NCBI GenBank assembly: GCA_019359715.1
Contig: JAHHGS010000022.1
Span: 62,001-126,000, forward strand
Length of the DNA: 64,000 nucleotides
Direction: 5' to 3'
Source of the DNA: Aphanocapsa sp. GSE-SYN-MK-11-07L
GTDB taxonomy: Bacteria; Cyanobacteriota; Cyanobacteriia; Thermosynechococcales; Thermosynechococcaceae
The notes beneath the pieces were generated by a model that ran no database searches, was not told the DNA's origin, and worked only from the letters and a program-made list of their open reading frames with translations. The position numbers and the translations under genes were made by a program. Shown here piece by piece: positions 7,098 to 16,069 of the stretch (the first letter of the stretch is position 1; each line of letters opens with the position of its first letter).

Positions 7098-9392
7098 ATG
7101 GAAGAATATCAACTTAAACCTGCGAGTCATGCTCTTCCAGAATCAAGTAAGCTGACTCGCGAATCAGCTTCAGAGCCTGATGTCTGGTCTGCATTAGCTA
7201 GGCACAAGTTTGCAGCATCAGCCGTTGCTTTGACATTATTTGTGGCTTCGATCATTCTTAGCCTTGGTAGGACTCCTACCTATCAGTCAGACTCTTTGAT
7301 TTTGATTGAAAATCAGGTTTCAGTTCCGGTGGCTGGGGAGAACCCAACTCAACCCACTAACACTAAAGACGCTGAAAACGAACTTTCGACTGAAATCGAA
7401 ATTCTCAAGAGTCCCTCTCTATTGGCGAAAGCTCTCAAAAATCTTGATCCCAAGTATCAAGTTTATTCAGTTCAAGAGGTGGCATTTAACTTATCTTTGC
7501 GGCAAGTTGGCAAAGCCAATGTCCTGATGGTGTCTTTCAAGGACACTGATCCTGAGCGCAATCGAGCGATTGTGGCTGCTCTCGTTTCAACCTACGTTGC
7601 CTACAGCAAAGAGAGTAAGCGATCGCCAGTCACTAATGCAATTCGCTTTATTGAAGAACAACTTCCAGACGCGAGAAGAAAGCTCAATGATGCTTCTTTA
7701 GCCATTACAGCCTTTCGCAAGCAAAATAATGTTGATGATCCTGACTCGTCGGCTGCGTCTGCGGTTCAGCTTCAAACTGAGCTTCAGCAACAGCTGCAAG
7801 TTGCTGAAATCGCCCTGAGGCAAACTCAGCAGACTTATCAGCAGTTGTTGAAGCAAGTGTCTGCATCTGGACAAAACCCAAGCACAGTCCTAACTGATGC
7901 GATTTTGAGTCAGGATGCCACCTATCAAAAGTTGGTGACTCAACTACGGGAAAGTGAAGCTCAGTATGCGCTGGCTCAAACTCAGTTTCTGCCGGGTCAT
8001 CCGCGTGTGCAGGAGCTCAAAGCGACTGTTGAAGAAACTCAAGGTTTGTTGCAGGCTCAAATTAGGAGAGTTTTGGGTAGCAAGCGATCGAAAGCTGCAG
8101 GGCAGTCAGTGCCAAGTGGTGCCACGCAGCAGGCTTTGTCTCAAAAATTGCTTGAGACTCAAACCACGCTTACTGCTCAGGCAGCGCAAGTCGATGGACT
8201 TCGCAAAGCAGAGGTAGCAGCAGGGCAGAATGTTCAAAAACGACTGGCTCCACAGCAAGTTTATAAAGACCTCCAGCGCCAATATGAAGCCAGTGCCCAA
8301 GTTGTCAACAATTTTTTGACGAAATTGAATGAGCTGCAGGTACGGGAGGCGCAAGAGACATCATCTTGGAAAATTTTGGAGCCGCCTTATTTGCCGACGG
8401 AGCCGATCTCACCCAATTTGAAGCGCGATGCGCTGGTTGGTGCAGTGATTAGCTTGCTGGCTGGAGTCGGTATCGCCATGCTCCTGGAAAAGCTGGATCG
8501 CAGACTCAAACGAGTTCAAGAAGTAAAAGAATTAACAGGTTTGCCTATCTTGGGTATTGCGCCGGAAGTTTACCCAAGTTTGTTCGCTCGCTTTAAACCC
8601 AGCCTTAATGTTCCGCTCAAGAACATTAACGCTTTAACTGAAAGCATGCGTTCAACCGCCTTAGTTCTTAAATCAAAGGGGTTGGCTCAGTCTGAAACTG
8701 GGGAAGGAAAAGTTTTCATGCTGGTTTCATCGATCAGCAGGGAAGGAAAAACAACCTTAATTAGTCGTTTGGGCATCGCGCTAACAGAACTTGGTAAAAA
8801 AGTTTTGATTATTGATGCTGATTTTTACAGTCCATCCATTCATCGCATTTTTGGCATCAGTAATGCAAATGGACTGACGACGGTTTTGCAAAATGTGCAG
8901 CCTTGGCAGCATGTCGTGCAGACAATCTCTGTCAGTGGTCAGACAATTAATTTAGCGTCAGTTGAGCAACGTCAATTTTTATCGGAAGAAGAAAGCAAAA
9001 ATTCCCAGAGTCAGAGGCATACTACCACTTCCCAGACAATGACGACTCCCCAGACCGCGATCGCCGGTCGGCAACTAGATATTATTCCGTCCGGTTTGCT
9101 GACAGACCAGTCCATCGCGTTACTTTCATCACAGCAGTTGGCTCAATTGCTGGAGGAATGTCGTTCCTCGTATGACTGCATTCTGATCGATACTCCAGGC
9201 ATCTTGCAGCGGTTTGATGCTCAGTGTCTGGTGCCTCATGTTGATGGTGGAATTTTGGTTGCCGGTCTGCGGCGTTCCACACCGCAAGCACTAACCAGAG
9301 CAATGGAAATATTGCAAACATGCGAATGCAACTTTCTGGGGGTAGTTGTCAATTTTGCGCCAACTGAGCCTTTGCTAGATGAGTATCCATAA
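7098..9392 (+). CDS. Wzc-like polysaccharide co-polymerase / BY-kinase-like ATPase
   Basis: Inner-membrane chain-length/export protein, 764 residues. There is an N-terminal Wzz region with a membrane helix at about 38-55, a long Gln-rich coiled-coil periplasmic region at about 190-420, a GNVR-like segment ending in PTEPISPN, and a second helix at about 440-465. A cytoplasmic P-loop domain follows with Walker A SREGKTT (about 545), Walker A' VLIIDADFYSP (about 569) and Walker B CILIDTPG (about 695). This is the bacterial tyrosine kinase arrangement. The C-terminus (EPLLDEYP) has only one Tyr and lacks the usual Tyr cluster, so autophosphorylation is uncertain. It lies just upstream of the ABC exporter genes. 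Confidence 0.92.
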   Translation: MEEYQLKPASHALPESSKLTRESASEPDVWSALARHKFAASAVALTLFVASIILSLGRTPTYQSDSLILIENQVSVPVAGENPTQPTNTKDAENELSTEIEILKSPSLLAKALKNLDPKYQVYSVQEVAFNLSLRQVGKANVLMVSFKDTDPERNRAIVAALVSTYVAYSKESKRSPVTNAIRFIEEQLPDARRKLNDASLAITAFRKQNNVDDPDSSAASAVQLQTELQQQLQVAEIALRQTQQTYQQLLKQVSASGQNPSTVLTDAILSQDATYQKLVTQLRESEAQYALAQTQFLPGHPRVQELKATVEETQGLLQAQIRRVLGSKRSKAAGQSVPSGATQQALSQKLLETQTTLTAQAAQVDGLRKAEVAAGQNVQKRLAPQQVYKDLQRQYEASAQVVNNFLTKLNELQVREAQETSSWKILEPPYLPTEPISPNLKRDALVGAVISLLAGVGIAMLLEKLDRRLKRVQEVKELTGLPILGIAPEVYPSLFARFKPSLNVPLKNINALTESMRSTALVLKSKGLAQSETGEGKVFMLVSSISREGKTTLISRLGIALTELGKKVLIIDADFYSPSIHRIFGISNANGLTTVLQNVQPWQHVVQTISVSGQTINLASVEQRQFLSEEESKNSQSQRHTTTSQTMTTPQTAIAGRQLDIIPSGLLTDQSIALLSSQQLAQLLEECRSSYDCILIDTPGILQRFDAQCLVPHVDGGILVAGLRRSTPQALTRAMEILQTCECNFLGVVVNFAPTEPLLDEYP

Positions 9393-9522
9393 AGACAGTT
9401 AAGATGCTTTGAGGCGTTGAGTAAGACAAGACTAACCAAAGTTGATTTTAACTAACGGTATTTGACTAAACAACATTACTACTGTTGCAAAAGCTATTTT
9501 CGATTGTTTAAAACGTAATCTT

Positions 9523-10365
9523 ATGAAAAGCCAAGATATTTCTGGTCAAGCAGAGTTAATTATAGAAGCGGGGCGGGCTGAGAAAGAGTATTGGAAAGAC
9601 TTGTGGCGCTACCGGGAGCTATTTTACTTTTTGGCCTGGCGAGATATCCTCGTCCGCTACAAACAAACCATCATTGGGATTGCTTGGGCTTTGATCCGAC
9701 CTTTCCTGACGATGGTTGTTTTTACGTTTGTATTCGGCAAATTAGCAAAACTGCCCTCGGAAGGAGCGCCTTACCCAATTTTAGTCTTCGCTGCCATGTT
9801 GCCCTGGCAATTCTTCTCGAATTCACTATCAGAGTGCAGCAACAGTCTAATTAGCAATGCCAACTTGATTTCCAAAGTTTACTTTCCGCGTTTGATTGTG
9901 CCTGTCAGCGCAGTCGTGGTTAGCTTTGTCGATTTCATGATTTCCGGGATAATCTTGATTGGGCTGATGGCTTGGTACGATTTTGTGCCTGGCTGGCGAA
10001 TTTTGACCTTGCCACTGTTTATTGTAATTGCATTTTTTGCTGCTACTGGAGCAGGGCTTTGGTTTGCAGCCCTGAACGTCGAGTATAGAGATTTTCGCTA
10101 TATTGTCCCATTTACTGTCCAGTTTGGTCTGTATATTTCACCCGTTGGATTTAGTAGTAGTATTGTGCCGGAGCAATGGCGCTTACTCTATGCTTTAAAT
10201 CCAATGGTTGGCGTAATTGATGGTTTTCGGTGGGCGATTTTAGGTGGAGAATCGACAATCTATTTACCTGGGCTTGCTCTATCTGTAGCCTTGGTCATTT
10301 TCTTACAGATAACTGGCATTTGGTACTTCCGCCGAATGGAACGGACATTTGCAGATGTAATTTAA
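9523..10365 (+). CDS. wzm: Polysaccharide ABC transporter permease (Wzm-like)
   Basis: ABC-2 type permease, 280 residues, with six predicted membrane segments. The N-terminal cytoplasmic part ELFYFLAWRDILVRYKQT is diagnostic of the Wzm/TagG/RfbD family, followed by GIAWALIRPFLTM and the conserved 'LPWQFFSNSL' stretch. It forms the membrane pore that exports undecaprenyl-linked polysaccharide, powered by the ATPase encoded next. The start of that gene follows within 15 bases of this stop, indicating one transcript. Confidence 0.95.
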   Translation: MKSQDISGQAELIIEAGRAEKEYWKDLWRYRELFYFLAWRDILVRYKQTIIGIAWALIRPFLTMVVFTFVFGKLAKLPSEGAPYPILVFAAMLPWQFFSNSLSECSNSLISNANLISKVYFPRLIVPVSAVVVSFVDFMISGIILIGLMAWYDFVPGWRILTLPLFIVIAFFAATGAGLWFAALNVEYRDFRYIVPFTVQFGLYISPVGFSSSIVPEQWRLLYALNPMVGVIDGFRWAILGGESTIYLPGLALSVALVIFLQITGIWYFRRMERTFADVI

Positions 10366-10380
10366 GTGGGAGCAACGCAG

Positions 10381-11664
10381 ATGTCTGATACTATCATTCG
10401 GGTTAAGAATTTAGGTAAGAAATACCTAATTAGTCATCAAGAAGAAGGCAAATATCGCTACAAAACCTTAAGAGATATTGTTACAGGTAGTCTTAGGTCC
10501 CTTGGCAAAAATTTGCTGCCAGCGAAGCAGGAAAAAAAGCTGCCGCTCAATCGCGAAGAATTTTGGGCTCTGAATGATGTTTCGTTTGAGATTAACCAAG
10601 GTGAAGCGATCGGCGTTATTGGTCGCAACGGGGCTGGAAAATCAACTCTCTTAAAGCTGTTAAGTCGAATTACCGAACCCTCAAGAGGTCAAATTGCCGT
10701 TAGAGGACGAGTAGCCAGTCTGTTGGAGGTAGGAACAGGCTTTCACCCTGAACTGACAGGCAGAGAAAACATCTATCTCAACGGTGCCATTTTAGGCATG
10801 GGTAGGCTGGAGATCAAGAAAAAATTCGACGAAATCGTTGCGTTTGCTGAAATTGAGCGATTTTTGGATACACCCGTTAAGCGCTACTCTTCTGGCATGT
10901 ATGTCCGTTTGGCTTTTGCGGTTGCCGCCCATCTAGAGCCAGAAATTTTGATTGTTGATGAGGTGCTAGCGGTCGGTGATGCAGCGTTTCAGAAGAAATG
11001 CTTGGGCAAAATGGGAGACGTAGCAACCAAGGAAGGGCGAACCGTTTTATTTGTTAGCCATAGTATGCAAGCGATCGCCCAGCTCACCCAACGTTCTATC
11101 CTCCTATACAAAGGCAACGTCCAGTTTGATGGCAAAACCGATCAAGCCGTTCGCTTATACATTGCTGGTCAAAAAGATGAGTCTGAGCCGCAGGGATATT
11201 ACCAAGCTCCATCTAACAAAAATGGTAATCATGTTGCTTGGGCGAAGGTGCATACCTCAGAGGGCGATGGCGTTCACTGCTGGGGGCGAGCGATCGCCTT
11301 TGAATTTGCTCTCTCCATCACTCAACCCCATGAAAGTTTGTGGTTTTCATTTCAAGTTATCAGCGCTCTTCAGCAACCGATTTCTATTTTTTGGTTTTAC
11401 GATCCGGAAGCTGCTTTTCGCCGTGAACCAGGAACATTTATCGTTCGATGCGAAATTCCTAAACTTAGGCTCTATATGGGTTCTTACACCCTAACCACCT
11501 GGTTTTCTGAGCGTCGTAGCGAAACCATGCTGGAAAACTTGCGGAATATTTGCCAGTTTGAAGTCGTCATGCATGAAATCGAGCGTCCAGAGTACCAATG
11601 GCAAGCGGACGAATGCACTTACTTAGAGGATGCATTTTGGCAATCGGCCGAAAAAATCGGGTAA
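10381..11664 (+). CDS. wzt: Polysaccharide ABC transporter ATP-binding protein with C-terminal carbohydrate-binding domain (Wzt-like)
   Basis: ATPase partner of the Wzm-like permease, 427 residues. Walker [10 protein letters not shown] (about 81-89), ABC signature in [11 protein letters not shown] (about 170) and Walker [14 protein letters not shown] (about 189) are intact. After residue 250 an extra domain of about 170 residues (from about [15 protein letters not shown]) matches the position and beta-rich character of Wzt C-terminal domains, which recognise the terminal modification of the glycan before export. ATG 10381 was chosen because GGGAG lies 8 bases upstream; the frame is open from a GTG at 10366. 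Confidence 0.94.
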   Translation: MSDTIIRVKNLGKKYLISHQEEGKYRYKTLRDIVTGSLRSLGKNLLPAKQEKKLPLNREEFWALNDVSFEINQGEAIGVIGRNGAGKSTLLKLLSRITEPSRGQIAVRGRVASLLEVGTGFHPELTGRENIYLNGAILGMGRLEIKKKFDEIVAFAEIERFLDTPVKRYSSGMYVRLAFAVAAHLEPEILIVDEVLAVGDAAFQKKCLGKMGDVATKEGRTVLFVSHSMQAIAQLTQRSILLYKGNVQFDGKTDQAVRLYIAGQKDESEPQGYYQAPSNKNGNHVAWAKVHTSEGDGVHCWGRAIAFEFALSITQPHESLWFSFQVISALQQPISIFWFYDPEAAFRREPGTFIVRCEIPKLRLYMGSYTLTTWFSERRSETMLENLRNICQFEVVMHEIERPEYQWQADECTYLEDAFWQSAEKIG

Positions 11665-11718
11665 TCTTGCTCACCTCCCGTGACTTAAGCTTTAAAGTGT
11701 TCGGCAACGAGATTAAAT

Positions 11719-12204
11719 ATGGCAATCAATAATGATGTTCAAATCGGAAAAAACGTTAAGATTTTCCACCCTGATCTCGTTAATCTCTACGGCTGCACGA
11801 TTGGGGACGAAACAAAGATTGGTGCCTTTGTTGAGATTCAGAAAAATGTTGTGGTTGGTAGTCGATGCAAAGTCTCCTCCCATAGCTTTCTGTGCGAAGG
11901 TGTTGTGATTGAAGACGAAGTATTTATTGGTCATGGCGTGATGTTTACCAATGATATTTATCCGCAAGCTACAAACGAAGACGGTAGCCTACAAGCTGAT
12001 ACTGACTGGCAGGTGGTTGAGACGCGGATCAAGCAAAGCGCTTCTATTGGCAGCAATGCGACTATTTTGCCAGGGCTGACGATTGGGAAGAAGGCACTGA
12101 TTGGAGCAGGAGCAGTCGTTACACGTGATATTCCTGATTACGCAATTGTCGTCGGTGTACCTGCCCGGGTAATTGGCGATGTCCGGAATACGAGCCAGAA
12201 TTAA
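11719..12204 (+). CDS. Hexapeptide-repeat N-acyltransferase (WbpD/WlbB-like)
   Basis: 161-residue left-handed beta-helix acyltransferase. Repeats such as IGDETKIGAFVEIQKNVVVG and the loop GHGVMFTNDIYPQA, then IGKKALIGAGAVVTRDIPDY and the C-terminal GVPARVIGD, fit UDP-2-acetamido-3-amino-2,3-dideoxyglucuronate N-acetyltransferases. With the Gfo/Idh dehydrogenase and DegT aminotransferase encoded downstream it would complete a WlbA-WlbC-WlbB type 3-amino-sugar pathway; the exact sugar is inferred. Confidence 0.85.
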   Translation: MAINNDVQIGKNVKIFHPDLVNLYGCTIGDETKIGAFVEIQKNVVVGSRCKVSSHSFLCEGVVIEDEVFIGHGVMFTNDIYPQATNEDGSLQADTDWQVVETRIKQSASIGSNATILPGLTIGKKALIGAGAVVTRDIPDYAIVVGVPARVIGDVRNTSQN

Positions 12205-12522
12205 GACTAGAAAGTACCAAAAAAACATTCAGGAGATTTTAATTAAGTCAATAAATATCAATTGCTTATTTAGTCTTCACTATGGTATAAGTTGCTAATG
12301 ACTATGCAGTCATTAGGTTTCAGTTACTTAAATTCACCGCAACTAGAACGCATTGTTTTTTGCTTCTAAGAGCAGATATATCTCAATCGGAAGGTGAATT
12401 TCTGAAATTGCTTGTATTTGAAGCCTTGTGCTTGAGATACATTGCCTTTGGCAATTCAAAGTTAAGAATTGCCGCTTTCAACAAATGCATTTACCCTAAA
12501 ACCCTTGGCTCCTGGAGTGTTG
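12205..12522. other. Intergenic spacer
   Basis: AT-rich stretch of about 318 bases between the acyltransferase and the dioxygenase gene. No gene or clear terminator seen. Confidence 0.5.
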
Positions 12523-13488
12523 ATGACTAGTAATTTTTTGGATAATAAGTGGAATCGATTCTGGTCAAAACTTCGTTTTTCGATTAGCGAAGACCTGGGC
12601 GGCTTAACGCAGAACCCTAAATGGTTTTTGATGCGAAAGTTTAGTCGTTTCACTGGCTCATTATCTTCAAAGCCGGCTGCATTGCCGTCAACTCCTTTAA
12701 CCTTAACTAAAGGTAGCTCTTACTTTCAGGCTGTTAACGTTGATCAGATTGTTGATGAATTGAAACAAGATGGACTGTGCTTAGGCATCAATTTGCCTCA
12801 AGCAACTGTGCAAGCAATTCTTGATCACGCCTACTCTACGCCCTGCTATGCTTCATCTGCAATTAGCCAGTCTGATCCTAGCTTGGGCTTCTACTACCAT
12901 GAAAAATCAGCAGCGGAAAAAGCGCTTGGCAGAAGGATCGCTTTAGCTCGGTATCTAAATACTGCTGCTCTGTGCCCTGCGATTGAGAAACTGCAATCTG
13001 ACCCAGTTCTACTAGAAATTGCCGCTAAGTATTTAGATGCCAAACCAGTTCACCAGGGAAATCGCTTGTACTGGAACTTTGCGACCGAGCTAACCCGTCA
13101 GGAGAAGAGTGCAACGGCTTGCATGTTTCATTACGATGTTGATGATTATCGCTGCCTGAAGTTTTTCTTCTACCTCACCAACGTTGACGAGTTTGGCGGA
13201 CCACATGTTTGCGTGCGCGGCAGTCATCAGAAAAAGAAACTCCAGCATTTTTTACTCAGAAAGCGAGAAGAAGACCAGGATATTATTGATTACTACGGCA
13301 TAAAGGCTGTGGAAACGATTTGTGGTCAGCCTGGCTATGGGTTCGTCGAGTATCCCCTTTGTTTCCACAAGGCTACGGTTCCCATGCGTCAGGATCGCCT
13401 GTTGTTGCAGGTGCAGTATGCCAGAAATGACTATGGGATTCTGCATGATACAACCGCTGCTCAATCGCAAATGATTCAATTGAGCTAG
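12523..13488 (+). CDS. Phytanoyl-CoA dioxygenase (PhyH)-like oxygenase
   Basis: 321-residue protein with the layout of Fe(II)/2-oxoglutarate-dependent PhyH enzymes. The metal triad candidates are H203-x-D205 (MFHYDVDDY) and the distal His about 282 (YPLCFHKATVP), with a later Arg (MRQDRLLLQ) that could bind 2-oxoglutarate. FGGPHVCVRGSH is the family's typical segment after the HxD strand. ATG 12523 has GGAG six bases upstream; the frame is open back to a TTG at 12469. Enclosed by sugar-biosynthesis genes, it may hydroxylate a sugar or lipid part of the polymer; the substrate is unknown. Confidence 0.75.
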   Translation: MTSNFLDNKWNRFWSKLRFSISEDLGGLTQNPKWFLMRKFSRFTGSLSSKPAALPSTPLTLTKGSSYFQAVNVDQIVDELKQDGLCLGINLPQATVQAILDHAYSTPCYASSAISQSDPSLGFYYHEKSAAEKALGRRIALARYLNTAALCPAIEKLQSDPVLLEIAAKYLDAKPVHQGNRLYWNFATELTRQEKSATACMFHYDVDDYRCLKFFFYLTNVDEFGGPHVCVRGSHQKKKLQHFLLRKREEDQDIIDYYGIKAVETICGQPGYGFVEYPLCFHKATVPMRQDRLLLQVQYARNDYGILHDTTAAQSQMIQLS

Positions 13489-13919
13489 GACTGTTAGCTT
13501 ACTTGACATTGCATGCGTCAGCTCAATCAGTCTGCGATCGCAGTTCTGAGCCAGGGAACATCATTCCTCCTCAAGAGATAAAATTTGTCCTCTGATTTGC
13601 CCCTAGCACTGCTAAAGTTCTCGGGGTAAAGTCATAAAAAGACCTGAGAATGGGTAGCCTTAGATTAGGGATGCTGACATACATTTCGGGGTTGCTGAGC
13701 TACTGAATCGCCTATGACCATCATCCCAAATCCAAACACGCAAGTTATTCGTTTAGGTGCAATTTAGACATATTTGATCGGATGCAGTTCACTCTAAAAA
13801 CATTGTTAATTAGTCGTTAAATAGCTGACAATCCTTCAAGGCTGCTGGCGATTGCCTGACTCATTGAGGGGCGCTCTCGGCAATCCTCGTTTCAACTGAA
13901 CAATTATCATCAAAGTGCC
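13489..13919. other. Intergenic region before nucleotide-sugar operon
   Basis: About 430 bases with one HIP1 octamer and no gene. It probably contains the promoter of the tightly packed operon starting at 13920. No convincing terminator or operator recognised. Confidence 0.5.
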
Positions 13920-14963
13920 ATGGAAAGTAATATTAATATCGGTGTGATTGGTTATGGCTATTGGGGCCCAAATCTCGTCAGGAATTTTGCCGAAATTCCA
14001 GGTGCCAAGGTAACCATGGTCAGCGACTTTAAGCCAGAGTTACTGGCTAAAGTTCAGGCACGATACCCAACCATTCAAGTCACAACCGACTGTCAAGACA
14101 TTTTTAATAGCGCCAGTATTGACGTAGTGACGATCGCTACGCCAGTTTCAACTCACTTTGACTTGGCGTTGAGAGCTTTGCAAGCAGGCAAGCATGTCTT
14201 TGTTGAAAAGCCAATCACTCCTACCGCAGAGCAAGCCCTGCGGCTGGTTGAAGAAGCCGAAAAGCGCAACCTGGTGCTGATGGTTGACCATACCTTTGCC
14301 TACACTGGGGCGGTGCGTAAAATGCGCGAGCTGGTTGACACAAATCAGATTGGCGACCTCTACTACTACGATTCAGTGCGCGTCAACTTGGGCTTATTTC
14401 AGCACGATGTCAGCGTGATTTGGGATTTGGCCGTGCACGACCTCTCAATCATGGACTATGTTTTACCCGCCCAGCCCTATGCTGTCTCAGCAACTGGGGT
14501 CAGTCACGTGCCAGGCGAACCAGAAAATTTGGCTTATTTGACCCTATTTTTCCCTGGCAATTTGATTGCCCACATTAATGTTAATTGGTTGGCACCCGTT
14601 AAAGTGCGTCGTACCCTCATTGGTGGCAGTCAGAAAATGATTGTTTATGATGATTTAGAGCCGAGCGAAAAAGTCAAAGTGTACGACCGCGGCATCACCG
14701 TCAATGGGCATAATTCACCGGAAAGGCTTTACCAGATGCTAATTGGCTATCGGGCGGGCGATATGTGGTCGCCTCATTTAGATGTAACCGAAGCACTCCG
14801 CACCGAAGGACTGCACTTGATTGACTGCGTTAAAAATGGCGATCGCCCAATCACAGATGGAACGGCTGGTTTGCGGGTCGTCAAGATTCTGGAAGCGGCG
14901 ACTCAATCGATCAAGCAGCATGGTCAAATGGTTGAACTAGATTTGGCAGAGGTAACTGTATGA
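13920..14963 (+). CDS. Gfo/Idh/MocA-family NAD(P)-dependent sugar dehydrogenase
   Basis: 347-residue oxidoreductase. The Rossmann motif GVIGYGYWGPN is at about residues 8-18, the family's EKP motif (HVFVEKPITPT) near 95, and a C-terminal alpha/beta substrate domain follows. WlbA/WbpB-type members oxidise C3 of a UDP-sugar acid, making the keto-sugar for the aminotransferase. The next gene overlaps it by four bases (ATGA), so the two are translationally coupled. Family certain; substrate inferred from neighbours. Confidence 0.92.
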   Translation: MESNINIGVIGYGYWGPNLVRNFAEIPGAKVTMVSDFKPELLAKVQARYPTIQVTTDCQDIFNSASIDVVTIATPVSTHFDLALRALQAGKHVFVEKPITPTAEQALRLVEEAEKRNLVLMVDHTFAYTGAVRKMRELVDTNQIGDLYYYDSVRVNLGLFQHDVSVIWDLAVHDLSIMDYVLPAQPYAVSATGVSHVPGEPENLAYLTLFFPGNLIAHINVNWLAPVKVRRTLIGGSQKMIVYDDLEPSEKVKVYDRGITVNGHNSPERLYQMLIGYRAGDMWSPHLDVTEALRTEGLHLIDCVKNGDRPITDGTAGLRVVKILEAATQSIKQHGQMVELDLAEVTV

Positions 14964-16069
14964 TTCCGTTTGTAGACCTAAAAGCTCAATATTTAAGCAT
15001 TAAAGATGAAATTGACCCGGCGGTTTTAAATCTGCTCGACAGCACCCAGTTTATTCTGGGCAGTGAGGTTGCAGCCCTGGAATCAGAATTTGCGGCCTAT
15101 TGCAATGCTGGTTCTGGGATTGCCGTCAACACAGGTACAAGCGCCCTGCATCTGGCGCTCTTAGCCGCCGGGATTGGGGCGGGAGATGAGGTAATTTCTG
15201 TTCCCCATACCTTTGTTGCCACCACTGCTGCCATCTGCTACACCGGCGCTAAACCCGTTTTTGTTGATATTGATCCGGTTTCCTACACGATCGATGTGAC
15301 TAAAATTGAAGCGGCGATTACCAGCCGCACGAAAGCAATTCTGCCGGTGCATTTATACGGTCAGCCTGCCGACATGGACCCGATTATGGAGATTGCCCGC
15401 CGCCATAATTTAGTCGTGATTGAAGATGCAGCCCAAGCCCATCGGTCTGAGTATAAAGGTCGGCGGGTCGGCAGCATTGGCGATATTGGCTGCTTTAGCT
15501 TTTACCCCGGCAAGAACTTAGGCGCCTATGGCGAAGGCGGCATGGTCGTCACCAGCAATCCTGACTACGATCGCACACTGCGGATGCTGCGAGACTGGGG
15601 GCAGGAAAAAAGGTATCACCATGTTCTCAAGGGCTACAACTACCGGATGGACGGCTTGCAAGGGGCAATTCTGCGGGTCAAGCTGCGTCACTTAGATGCT
15701 TGGACGGAAGCCAGACGTGCCCATGCCGTTCAGTACAATCAGCTTTTGGCTGGCTTGGATTTGGTTAGTCCGACTGCCATGCCCTACAGCTACCACGCTT
15801 ACCATGTTTATGTGGTGAGATCTGGCGATCGCGACACCCTCCAGCAAAAGCTGCAAGAGCAAGGGATTCAAACCGGCATTCATTATCCGATTCCGGTGCA
15901 TCTGCAAACTGCTTACGCCGATTTGGGCTACCAAGCCGGAGATTTCCCCCACACCGAGCAAGCGGCCAAAGAAGTGTTTTCGCTGCCCATGTATCCTGAA
16001 CTCACCCCAGCCCAAGTCCAGACAGTGGCTACAAGTTTACAAGGCATCCTGGCCAAAGTGGGTGTCTGA
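14960..16069 (+). CDS. DegT/DnrJ/EryC1/StrS aminotransferase
   Basis: 369-residue PLP-dependent nucleotide-sugar aminotransferase. MIPFVDLKAQYLSIK is the classical N-terminus; NTGTSALHLALLAAG contacts the cofactor phosphate; VIEDAAQAH holds the PLP-stacking Asp; CFSFYPGKNLGAYGEGG contains the Schiff-base Lys. It probably converts the 3-keto sugar made by the upstream dehydrogenase to a 3-amino sugar (WlbC/WbpE role). It overlaps the next gene by one base. Confidence 0.94.
   Translation: MIPFVDLKAQYLSIKDEIDPAVLNLLDSTQFILGSEVAALESEFAAYCNAGSGIAVNTGTSALHLALLAAGIGAGDEVISVPHTFVATTAAICYTGAKPVFVDIDPVSYTIDVTKIEAAITSRTKAILPVHLYGQPADMDPIMEIARRHNLVVIEDAAQAHRSEYKGRRVGSIGDIGCFSFYPGKNLGAYGEGGMVVTSNPDYDRTLRMLRDWGQEKRYHHVLKGYNYRMDGLQGAILRVKLRHLDAWTEARRAHAVQYNQLLAGLDLVSPTAMPYSYHAYHVYVVRSGDRDTLQQKLQEQGIQTGIHYPIPVHLQTAYADLGYQAGDFPHTEQAAKEVFSLPMYPELTPAQVQTVATSLQGILAKVGV

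Noticed and set aside
13489-13919. Possible riboswitch before the sugar operon
   Set aside because: The spacer is long enough but contains no conserved aptamer core or terminator/antiterminator pair that I can recognise.
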